Shown in pieces: positions 26,064 to 34,900 of a stretch of DNA of 64,000 nt (within the stretch, counting starts at the first letter, position 1; every line of letters starts with the position of its first letter). Below the pieces are notes generated by a model, which was not told where the DNA came from, made no database searches, and saw only the letters and a program-made list of their open reading frames with translations. The position numbers and the translations under genes were made by a program. The DNA lies in assembly GCA_041392845.1 (NCBI GenBank), contig JAWKLG010000031.1:7069-71068 (forward strand), given 5' to 3'. The stretch is from JAGQWW01 sp041392845. Its GTDB lineage: Bacteria > Bacteroidota > Bacteroidia > Chitinophagales > Saprospiraceae.

Positions 26064-26897
26064 ATGTTGGATAAATTCAATCAAGGCTGGAGGTTTGCAC
26101 TTGGTTCCTGGAGATTAATTTTCCTGGTCTATTTCCTGCTTTTAATGCTGGTCTTGCCAATCGGAATGCAGATTTATCATGTAATGGATGCTTCCATTGG
26201 CAACTCACTTTCACTTCAAACTTTGCTTAAGGATTACGACCATACTGTTTGGATGGATTTGTTGAATGTTCATGGAGCCTCACTTTCACCTTTGTTGGGT
26301 CAATTGAGATGGATAGTACCTTTTTATCTTTTGATTGCAGTCTTTTTGCAGGCTGGTTTAATGGGAGCAGTTTTTCAAAACAGCCCCAAATGGAAGACTT
26401 TCTGGGAACAGGGAGCTCACTGGTATTTTTCTTTTTTAAAAATAGGCTTGTTCTTTTTAATATTCTTTCTGCTTGGCATGCTTATAATTTGGTTGCCATT
26501 TTCCATGTACATTATCAATATTAATGAATGGCTGGTGGATGAAACGAGCCTGGTTTGGCTCTTTTTTACCACCATATTTTTCACCATTATTTTTTTCAGT
26601 TTGGTGTTCATCTGGTCGGTCAGGAGCCGATTTTTTAAAATGGAAAATCAGGATACCGGCATTTTTAAAGCGATAAAAATGGGTGGAAAGCAATTTGGAA
26701 AAAATTTAATAAAATACCTTTTTCTATACCTGTTCATCAGCCTTCCGGCCATTTTGTTCTTTGTTCTTTATAATGTATTGGAAGCGAAATGGGGCATGAT
26801 AAGTCCCGCACTTGTTTGGATGTTTGTATTTTTTCAGCAAATCTTTATCCTTCTTAGAATAGGCCTTCGCATTGCACTCTACAAAGCATTTTTATAA
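26064..26897 (+). CDS. Polytopic membrane protein of unknown function, coupled to M1 peptidase
   Basis: The ATG at 26064 follows the peptidase stop by one base and gives 277 residues. The upstream in-frame extension would overlap the peptidase and is unlikely. The protein has about six hydrophobic segments (about 15-45, 95-125, 130-160, 170-200, 220-245, 250-275) with a Trp-rich loop before the third. It resembles DUF4013-type or similar inner-membrane proteins in general layout, but I do not recognise the family firmly. The tight coupling suggests it works with, or is regulated with, the peptidase. Confidence 0.75.
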   Translation: MLDKFNQGWRFALGSWRLIFLVYFLLLMLVLPIGMQIYHVMDASIGNSLSLQTLLKDYDHTVWMDLLNVHGASLSPLLGQLRWIVPFYLLIAVFLQAGLMGAVFQNSPKWKTFWEQGAHWYFSFLKIGLFFLIFFLLGMLIIWLPFSMYIININEWLVDETSLVWLFFTTIFFTIIFFSLVFIWSVRSRFFKMENQDTGIFKAIKMGGKQFGKNLIKYLFLYLFISLPAILFFVLYNVLEAKWGMISPALVWMFVFFQQIFILLRIGLRIALYKAFL

Positions 26898-27005
26898 AAG
26901 AGTCTTTAATTTTTTTTCCAAAAAGCAAATTGTTGAATCCGATAAATAGTAACCTTTCGTAAATAAGGGTACAATTATCATTTAACAACCCAAAAAGCCA
27001 ACAAA

Positions 27006-27554
27006 ATGAAAAAGTTAATTTTAAGTGTAGTGGCAATATGCCTTTTTGCAGCAGGAATGATTGCTCAAACTTCTGTTAAATATGTAGGAGGAGAGGCAAT
27101 GTATCCAAGCAAAGACATTATTGACAATGCAGTTAATTCAAATGACCACACTACTCTGGTAGCAGCAGTAAAAGCTGCCGGATTGGTAGAAACCTTGAAA
27201 GGAGAGGGTCCATTTACAGTATTTGCTCCAACCAATGAGGCATTTGAAGCATTACCTGAAGGGACAGTTCCAACCTTGTTGAAACCGGAGAATAAAGACA
27301 AACTTACCGGAGTCCTAACCTACCATGTGGTAGCGGGCAAATTGGATTCCAAAGTCATTATGAAAGATTTGAAAGACAAAGACAGCATCACTCTCAAAAC
27401 TGTTGCCGGAGGTAAACTAACAGTAATGTCCAACGGCAAAGATGGTTTGGTAATCGAAGACGAAAATGGCGGCAAAGCCAACGTAACCATTGCAGATGTT
27501 TATCAAAGCAACGGAGTTATCCATGTAGTTGATTCTGTGCTTTTACCGAAATAA
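27006..27554 (+). CDS. Secreted fasciclin (FAS1) domain protein
   Basis: A 182-residue protein with a signal peptide (about 1-20, ending ..GMIAQT) and one FAS1 domain. The H1 block TLVAAVKAAGLVETLKGEGPFTVFAPTNEAFEALPEG and the H2 region TYHVVAGKL...VIHVVDSVLLPK are both present, and an ADVYQSNGVIHVVD element closes the fold. FAS1 domains mediate adhesion or matrix binding; the small secreted Bacteroidota forms are of unclear role. It stands alone with its own upstream spacer (108 bp). An AT-rich region with TAACC and TACAATTATC-type elements precedes it, but no promoter can be called firmly. Confidence 0.95.
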   Translation: MKKLILSVVAICLFAAGMIAQTSVKYVGGEAMYPSKDIIDNAVNSNDHTTLVAAVKAAGLVETLKGEGPFTVFAPTNEAFEALPEGTVPTLLKPENKDKLTGVLTYHVVAGKLDSKVIMKDLKDKDSITLKTVAGGKLTVMSNGKDGLVIEDENGGKANVTIADVYQSNGVIHVVDSVLLPK

Positions 27555-27727
27555 CCAGACAGATTCATACTTTAGAAAGAGTGTCTCAATTTTTTGTAAC
27601 CCCATTTAAACCATGATTCTCTTTTAATTACCAGACATTCCCAAAATTCGAGAGGCGTTCCGGAGAAGTAAACTGTGCGATAATTACCATTTATGGCACA
27701 ACCTGCTTCCCGGAGCGCTTTCTTTTA

Positions 27728-28300
27728 TTAGTCCAACCAGACTACCTTATCCTCGATTGGACCTCTTTTTCCTTCCGGCTCAGGTCCTTCCGGGTATCCC
27801 ATATACATGAAACCATAGCAGGTTTCTCCATCTTCTAATTGAAGGAATTCGCCCATATCAAAAGCAAATTTTGGTGAAGCCCAATAGGTTCCAATGCCAT
27901 AGGCTGTACAAGTTAACCACATGTTTTGAACTGCTGCTGCTACCGCTGCCAGCTCTTCCCATTCAGGCAGGCTTTCTTTTGGATCGCGCTTCATCACGAT
28001 GGCAATCGCTGCAGCTGATTGCAATGGTTTCTGATTCATTTTCTTCAATTGCATTTCAGAAAAATCTTCAGGTGCGGTTTTCGTGGTATACCAGCTCGTT
28101 ATAACCTCACTCATTTGCTTTAGACTTTCTCCTCTGATGATTCTAAATCTCCAGGGTTCTGTCCTTTTGTGAGTGGGTGCCCAATTGCCATTTTCTACAA
28201 TCTGTTGCAGAATTTCAGTAGGAATGGGTTTATTAGAATAAACATTAGGAAATATTGCCCTTCTTTTGGCAATAAGTTCATTTAAATCATTTGGATTCAT
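27728..28300 (-). CDS. Nitroreductase family protein
   Basis: The 190-residue protein is a short nitroreductase-fold flavoenzyme: the start ELIAKRRAIFPNVYSNKPIPTEILQQIVENGNWAPTHKRTEPWRF contains the typical FMN/substrate segment. The middle VAAAVQNMWLTCTAYGIGTYWASP and late GFMYMGYPEGPEPEGKRGPIEDKVVW blocks match the YdjA-type subgroup. FMN binding and NAD(P)H-dependent reduction of nitro or quinone compounds are expected. The gene is divergent from the small membrane protein gene, with a 20-bp palindrome between them. Substrate unknown. Confidence 0.93.
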   Translation of the reverse strand: MNPNDLNELIAKRRAIFPNVYSNKPIPTEILQQIVENGNWAPTHKRTEPWRFRIIRGESLKQMSEVITSWYTTKTAPEDFSEMQLKKMNQKPLQSAAAIAIVMKRDPKESLPEWEELAAVAAAVQNMWLTCTAYGIGTYWASPKFAFDMGEFLQLEDGETCYGFMYMGYPEGPEPEGKRGPIEDKVVWLD

Positions 28301-28372
28301 CGATTTTCATTTTTTCGGCTTAAAGGTAAAATTTGACTGCAAATAATAGTGTGACAAAATATACTTACAAAT

Positions 28373-28392
28373 CTTTCAATAATTATTGAAAG
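28373..28392. promoter_or_regulatory. 20-bp perfect palindrome between divergent genes
   Basis: The sequence from ctttcaata to its exact reverse complement has no spacer. It lies in the 132-bp gap between the nitroreductase start (28300) and the membrane protein start (28433), 40 bp upstream of the latter. A second near-palindrome, ttgaatt-aa-aattcaa, follows at 28413-28428. Location fits an operator for one or both genes; the binder is unknown. Confidence 0.45.
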
Positions 28393-28432
28393 TTATGAAA
28401 ATAAGTAGTACATTGAATTAAAATTCAAAGTC

Positions 28433-28810
28433 ATGATCACAAAAGCAATCAGAAAATTCGATTTTGTAGTTCAGGCAATCTTAATACTTATTTGCCTTAC
28501 AATTATTTTAGCACCCTATGGAGCCATGGCACTTGGTGCCTGGCAATTGGCTTCGGCTGTCATCTGGTTGATAGTTGACCGGGATAAAAAGACTTTAGAA
28601 TATCTTTTGTCCACCGTTGCTTATTTTTTGATTTTATGGGCAGGAATTGAACTGTACGATTACTTTCAAATCAATGATGGACTGTTCTTTTATGGAGGGG
28701 TAATTTATGCCATTGGAGCACCATTTGCCTTAGCGATATTCTATTTTTTTATCACTTATAATAAAGCATTTTTAGAAGACAGAGAACCCGCTTCATTTTG
28801 GGACATCTAA
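28433..28810 (+). CDS. Small membrane protein of unknown function
   Basis: A 125-residue protein with four hydrophobic segments (about 15-32, 33-48, 60-78, 85-110) and short polar ends. No catalytic motif is visible and I do not recognise a family. It is transcribed away from nitroreductase and followed by a perfect-stem terminator (28817-28852), so it appears to be a single-gene transcript. The palindromic sequences just upstream suggest regulation. Confidence 0.7.
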   Translation: MITKAIRKFDFVVQAILILICLTIILAPYGAMALGAWQLASAVIWLIVDRDKKTLEYLLSTVAYFLILWAGIELYDYFQINDGLFFYGGVIYAIGAPFALAIFYFFITYNKAFLEDREPASFWDI

Positions 28811-28816
28811 ATCATT

Positions 28817-28852
28817 AAAAAAGCCGCGATGGAATTCCATCGCGGCTTTTTT
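28817..28852. terminator. Bidirectional intrinsic terminator
   Basis: A 36-bp perfect palindrome with a GC-rich core (gccgcgatgg / ccatcgcggc) flanked by six A on one side and a T-run on the other. It lies between convergent genes ending at 28810 (plus) and 28873 (minus), so it should end both transcripts. Confidence 0.93.
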
Positions 28853-28872
28853 TTATGAAAGATTTATTAGGA

Positions 28873-31623
28873 TTAAGCGAATGCTTTGGTAACCAACTCT
28901 TCCTGCTGTTGGTCATGTCTGGCTTTAAATCCGGTAGCCGGAGAGGCCGAGGCAGCTCTTGCAATCACTTTCATATTTACTTTACCCATAAAATGCATCG
29001 CCATGTGCATCCAGGCTCCCATATTTTCCGGTTCTTCCTGGACCCAGTAGATTTCAGCATTTTTGTATTTCTTAAAGATGGCTTCTAACTGGTCGTCTGC
29101 AAATGGATACAATTGTTCCACCCTTACAATGGCAACATCATCCCGCTTGTCATCTCTTTGTTTTTGCAGCAGATCGTAGTATACTTTTCCACTACACAAC
29201 AACAGACGCTTCACTTTAGCACCACTTTTCGGTCCTACCTTTGGATCGTCGATAATCTCCTGGAATCCATGTCCTTTGGTGAAATCTTTCACATCAGAAA
29301 TACATTCAGGATGGCGAAGCAAAGATTTAGGAGACATCACCACCAATGGCTTTCTAAATGGCCTGGCCAACTGACGGCGAATCAAATGGAAGAAGTTAGC
29401 CGGAGTAGTCACATTTGCAACTGTTACATTGTTATTGGCAGTTCCCTGAAGGAACCTTTCCAATCTCGCACTAGAGTGCTCGGGTCCTTGTCCTTCATAT
29501 CCATGAGGCAACAACATAACCAAGCCACTCATTCTCTGCCATTTGCTTTCAGCAGCAAAGATGTATTGGTCAACGATGGTTTGAGCACCATTGTAAAAAT
29601 CTCCAAACTGGGCTTCCCAAATCACCAATGAATCAGGTGTGCTGAGTGAATATCCATATTCGAATCCTAGTACAGCAAACTCAGACAACAAGGAATTATA
29701 AATTCTGAATTGACCCTGGTTTTCTTTCAAACCGGTCAATCTGTTGTATTCTTCAAAAGTCTTTTCGTCGTGGAAAATAGCATGACGGTGACTGAAGGTT
29801 CCTCTTTTTACATCCTGGCCACTCATTCGCACATCATTTCCTTCCATTAGAATGGAACCGTAGGCACACAATTCACCCAAAGCCCAGTCCAACTTATCAT
29901 CATCGACTAATTTCTTGGTCGATTTCAAAAGCCTGTTTACTTTACTTAAAGGTGTGAAACCATCAGGTAAAGAAATCAAATGCTGTAAAAGTCCACGAAC
30001 TTCTTTCTCTTCAATACCGGTTTCAGGTGAAGACTGATAATCTGCAAATTCTGTTTTCTTTTTCAACTGTCTCCAGGCCTGTTCCGGCTCCTGATATTCA
30101 TATGGAAGCGGGTTCTGTTTTACTTCGTCCAAACGATCCTGGAGGAAGTCCCAGAATTCTTTTTCCAGTTTTTCAGCCATATCCTTCTCTACATCTCCTC
30201 TTTCCAACAACCTTCTGGTATACAATTCTCTTGGATCTTCATGATTGTTGATGAAATTGTACATCTGAGGCTGGGTAAACTTTGGATCGTCTCCTTCATT
30301 GTGCCCGTGCTTACGATAACAAACCATGTCAATGAATACATCATTGTTAAACTTCTGGCGGTATTCCATAGCAAGTTCACAAGCAAAAATCACTGCTTCA
30401 GGATCATCACCATTCACGTGGAAAACCGGTGCTTGAACCAAACTTGCTACTCCTGTACTATATGTAGAAGAACGGGCATCGTCAAAATCGGTAGTAAAAC
30501 CAATCTGGTTGTTGATAACAAAATGTAGCGTACCACCAGTATAATAACCTTTCAACTGACTGAACTGAACGGTTTCATACACCACGCCTTGTCCGGCCAA
30601 TGCTGCATCACCATGAATCAGGATAGGCAAAATCTTATCAAAATCACTGTTGTAAAGAATATCTGCTTTTGCTCTGGAAAATCCTTCTACAACTGGATCA
30701 ACTGATTCAAGGTGTGAAGGATTGGGAACCAATTTCAAATGCATCATTTTCCCATTGGCTGCAGTGATCTGTGAAGAGAATCCAAGATGATATTTTACAT
30801 CACCATCTCCAAAGCTCAGGTCAGGAACAGAATTACCTTCAAATTCATTGAAGATTTGCTGGTAAGTTTTACCCATCACATTGGCCAATACATTCAATCT
30901 TCCTCTATGCGCCATCCCGATTACAACCTCTTCCACTCCAAGCTCTGCTGAGGTATTGATAATCGCATCCAAAGCAGGAATGGTTGTTTCACCACCTTCC
31001 AGGGAAAATCTTTTTTGACCTACATATTTGGTATGCAAAAAGCGCTCGAATCCTACTGCTCCATTCAATTTTGCTAAAATCCTGTGTTTTTTCTCTTTGG
31101 AAAGACCAAAATCAGATTCGAAAGACCTGTTTTCGATGCGATCTCTCAACCAGCGGCGCTTTTCACGATTGTCAATATGATGGTATTCAAAGCCAATATT
31201 TTGACAGTAAGCTCTTTCTAGATGATTAATGATTTCATCAAGCGTAGCATTTTGTAAGCCTACTTCCATCCCGGTTTGGAAAACAGTATTTCTATCGGCA
31301 TCAGACAATTGAAAATCCGCCAGATCCAAATGTGGCTGTCTGTTTCTTCTTTGTCTGATAGGGTTGGTAGTCGAAACCAAATGACCGCGATTTCTGTATG
31401 CTTTTATCAAACCCATTACGCTGATTTCCTTTTGGAAATGCGCAGTGTCAGGTGTGGCGGTAACAGCTCCGTTAGAGCCATTTCCATTCATACTATATTG
31501 AAATCCTTTAAAAAAAGTCCTCCATCCCTCTTCTACCGATTCCGGATTTTTTTCGTACTGTTCGTACAAGGATTCAATGTAGTTAGGATGCGCATTGGTA
31601 ATGAAAGAATAATCTGCTGCCAT
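28873..31623 (-). CDS. sucA: 2-oxoglutarate dehydrogenase E1 component
   Basis: The 916-residue protein is full length for the family. The N-terminus has the YIESLYEQYEKNPESVEEGWRTFF segment, followed by FERFLHTKYVGQKRFSLEGGE, the GMAHRGRLNVLANVMGK block (active-site region) and the thiamine-diphosphate region (GDAALAGQGVVYETVQFSQ, AVIFACELAMEYR, FIDMVCYRKHGHNEGDDPKFTQP). The C-terminal transketolase-type domain includes LPHGYEGQGPEHSSARLERFLQ and ends in EEPENMGAW. It catalyses the thiamine-dependent decarboxylation of 2-oxoglutarate in the citric acid cycle and transfers succinyl to the E2 lipoyl domain. The E2 gene (sucB) is not adjacent, unlike many bacteria. A terminator lies downstream and an AT-rich spacer upstream. 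Confidence 0.97.
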   Translation of the reverse strand: MAADYSFITNAHPNYIESLYEQYEKNPESVEEGWRTFFKGFQYSMNGNGSNGAVTATPDTAHFQKEISVMGLIKAYRNRGHLVSTTNPIRQRRNRQPHLDLADFQLSDADRNTVFQTGMEVGLQNATLDEIINHLERAYCQNIGFEYHHIDNREKRRWLRDRIENRSFESDFGLSKEKKHRILAKLNGAVGFERFLHTKYVGQKRFSLEGGETTIPALDAIINTSAELGVEEVVIGMAHRGRLNVLANVMGKTYQQIFNEFEGNSVPDLSFGDGDVKYHLGFSSQITAANGKMMHLKLVPNPSHLESVDPVVEGFSRAKADILYNSDFDKILPILIHGDAALAGQGVVYETVQFSQLKGYYTGGTLHFVINNQIGFTTDFDDARSSTYSTGVASLVQAPVFHVNGDDPEAVIFACELAMEYRQKFNNDVFIDMVCYRKHGHNEGDDPKFTQPQMYNFINNHEDPRELYTRRLLERGDVEKDMAEKLEKEFWDFLQDRLDEVKQNPLPYEYQEPEQAWRQLKKKTEFADYQSSPETGIEEKEVRGLLQHLISLPDGFTPLSKVNRLLKSTKKLVDDDKLDWALGELCAYGSILMEGNDVRMSGQDVKRGTFSHRHAIFHDEKTFEEYNRLTGLKENQGQFRIYNSLLSEFAVLGFEYGYSLSTPDSLVIWEAQFGDFYNGAQTIVDQYIFAAESKWQRMSGLVMLLPHGYEGQGPEHSSARLERFLQGTANNNVTVANVTTPANFFHLIRRQLARPFRKPLVVMSPKSLLRHPECISDVKDFTKGHGFQEIIDDPKVGPKSGAKVKRLLLCSGKVYYDLLQKQRDDKRDDVAIVRVEQLYPFADDQLEAIFKKYKNAEIYWVQEEPENMGAWMHMAMHFMGKVNMKVIARAASASPATGFKARHDQQQEELVTKAFA

Positions 31624-31955
31624 TGGTTGTTTTCCTTTTGAAAAATCAAAAATATATAGAAATCTATATTTTTTAAAAAATGCCCTTTAAAAAGGTGGTT
31701 TTTTATGCTTTTTAATTTCGGGCTGCAAAATTATCGAAACCCCCACACTATCGCATGAGTATTTTCAATAAAAGCTAATTATTTTTGGAAAAAGGCCTGA
31801 TTTTTTAAAAATGCCTTTTAAAAAATTAAAAAATACAACGATCTACAGTCAAACAGGTTTTGATTTCCGCCTTATTATTTAAAAGTTAAAGCACATTTTC
31901 AGGATTTAACCTTTTCGACAATTCTTAGTCTGCTATTTGCTGCAATTATTCAGGA
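31624..31955. other. 332-bp AT-rich divergent intergenic region
   Basis: No gene is seen between the starts of sucA (minus strand) and the cyclase gene (plus strand). Two exact matches to the Bacteroidota -7 element TAnnTTTG lie on the minus strand at 31726-31733 and 31647-31654, both upstream of sucA. No TTTG -33 element at 19-21 bp is convincing. A and T runs with two similar aaaatgccttttaaaa segments (near 31675-31700 and 31805-31825) mark the region. Confidence 0.5.
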
Positions 31956-34900
31956 TTGAAACCTTATTTTTGCCGGGAATTATCATCCAACTCGCCAAAA
32001 GCGACTTATTTGAGACCATTAATACCAAGATTTATTGCGGAACAGTTTGAAAAAGGTACCCGTCACGGTTCCTTTCAGGCTCGTGTAATGTTCATCGACC
32101 TGACGGACTTCACGCCGCTTACCGAGCAGATGATGCAGAAGGACAAGGATGGAGCTGAGCAGTTATCGGTGCTACTTAATGGTATTTTCGGTCCTTTGGT
32201 GGGGCTGGTCTATAAATATGGAGGTTTCGTGCCCTATTTTGCCGGGGATGCATTTACCGGTATTTTCCCTATTCAAAAAGATTGTATTGAGATACCTGAC
32301 TTTATTCAGGTTGCCAACGAGATGCGGGATCTTGTGCGGGGATTACCGCCTGTTGAGCAATTTAGAGTAGGCGTTAAACTCGGATTGTCAGAGGGAAATG
32401 TAGAGTGGGGAATCGTCGGTGGAAATTCCTTGAATTTTTATTTTAAAGGAGAAGCCATTGATGGGAGTTCCAATGCACAGAAAAAAGCAAAAGAGCAGGA
32501 AATCATTTCCGACAGCAGCATTCTGCGAACCATACCAGGAGATATCAAATTGATTCCGGTTGAAGGTGCCGACGGTTATTACAAACTTGATCGGATACCC
32601 AGAACAGGAATTTCTCTTCAACCCAGAATGGTTGGTGAACAGCCTTCGGACGAAATTGCCCGTCAATTTCTTCACAATTCCATTTTGAATCACGAACTGG
32701 CTGGTGAATTCCGCTATGTCGTTTCTGCATTTTTCTCTTTCGAAGGCATCCGTTCTTACCAGGAAATGAATGATTTTGTTAGCCTGGTTTTGGATAATTT
32801 TGATGGCTATGGGGGCTATTTCAAAGAAGTAGATTTTGGTGACAAAGGAGGCGTGCTGGTTGGCTTTTTTGGCGCACCGATAACCTTCGAGAATCTGGAA
32901 GAAAGGGCTCTTGAATGTGTATGCACCATCGTTGAAAGCGTAAATACCTTTCCTGCGTTTAAGAATATCCAGATCAAAGCTGGTCTTACGGCAGGAAAAG
33001 CATTTACCGGTGTAGTCGGTGGTCAGGCGAGATCACAATATGCTGTGGTTGGTAACCGCGTAAATCTGGCAGCAAGGTTGATGGTCAGAGCGGATTGGGG
33101 TGAGATTTTGGTAGATGATGTTTTGAGTAAAAATTCAGTTTTCAATTTTAAAAATAAGGGACTTCAACAGTACAAAGGATTGAAAGATCCCATTCCGACC
33201 TATATTTTAAAAGGAAAAATCCTAAAAAACGTCCTGCACTCCTTTGATGGTCCGATGATTGGAAGACAGCAGGAACTGGATACGATGTTTTCATTTTCGT
33301 CACCTGCACTTTCAGACGAACGGGCAGCCGTTATGGCAGTTTGGGGAGAAGGGGGAATTGGGAAAAGTCGCTTGGTTTATGAATTTAAAAAAAGACTAAC
33401 CAAACATCATGATGTAGAGTGGTATACCCTGCGAGCCAATCAGATTTTACAAAAGCCTTTCGAACCGTTTTATCAATTTTTAAAAGACTTTTTTGAGCAA
33501 GACCCTGAAAACAGTCTGGAAGAAAATGAAAAAGCATTCGAAAAAGAATATTTGTTATTAAAAGAAAGCTGTGAGGTTGTAAAAATTCAACCTGAGCTAC
33601 TTAGAGAACTTGAAAGAACGAAGTCCATCTTTTCTGGAATTTTAGGTTTGCCCAGCAAAGGCACACTTTGGGATCAGTTGGATGCAAAAGCGAGGTATGA
33701 AAATACCATTGGGGCCATTATCAATCTTCTTTCAGTTGAAGCTTCTTTAAAACCAATTGTACTCGAAATAGAAGACGCTCAAAATCTGGATGAAAACTCC
33801 AGGGCATTGCTCCAGCAATTTGCCAGAAGATTGCCCAATTTACCGATTTTAGTATTGGTGGTAGGCCGGTTGGCAGACGATGGAACAGAGCCATTGATAT
33901 TTGGAACTACATTGGACAGAAAACTTCCTATCAAAGAGATCACACTTCAAAGTTTTGAATCGGAAGAGGTAAAAAATAAAGTCGAATCTCTTTTAGAAGA
34001 CAAGGTCAGTGACAATTTGGTAGAGTTTTTTGGGAGGATAAGCAATGGAAATCCATTTTATCTGGATCAGATTTTACAATACTTTTTAGAAAGTAAAATT
34101 TTAAGAAAAGAAAATGGGCAGTGGGTCGTACCGGATAAAGAGGTAAAAGTATCCAACTCCATTCAGGCAATCCTGATGGCTCGTATTGACCGACTTTCCA
34201 ACCTTGTAAAAGAGACCGTTAAAACTGCAGCTGTAATCGGAAGGGAGTTTGAAGTACCAGTACTATCCGAGGTTTTGAAAAAGACCGAATTGCTTGAAAA
34301 CAAAGGCAATGGAGACCTGGTAAAAGAACAAATCAAGACCGCCGAGATGGTAAAAATCTGGCGGGCAATCAATGAATTGCGGTATATTTTCAGGCATTCC
34401 CTTCTTAGGGAAGCCTTGTATGATATGCAATTAAGGACGCACCTTAAGAAACTGCATAAACTCATTGGTGAATCTATTGAAAAGGTTTACAAGGGTCGAC
34501 TGGAGGAACATTATCTTGACCTTGCCTTCCATTATCGCCAGGCCAATGTAACCAACAAAGCCATTTTATACCTAAACAAAGCAGCCAGTCAGGCCAAAGC
34601 AAATTATCAAAACCAACAAGCACTGGAGCTTTATGACCAGCTCCTGCAATTGTATATCAAATCCAAGAACGAGGAAGCTGCTATCAAGGTATTGCTTAAA
34701 AAGGCAGGCGTTTTTGAGACCATTGGACAGTGGGATCAAGGATTAGGTTGCTTGTATGACGGACTGGAAAGAGCAGAAAGGATTCAATCCAACCTTTTAG
34801 TAGGAAGGGTTAAAAATGAGATTGGTCGCCTTTCCATGTTGAAAGGTGATTATGATGCAGCCAGAGAAAATTTGGAAACTGCAAGGTCCCTATTTAAAGA

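Noticed and set aside
27555..27727. Spacer between fasciclin and nitroreductase genes checked for an RNA gene.
   Set aside because: No tRNA cloverleaf or clear hairpin is visible; the region is plain intergenic DNA.
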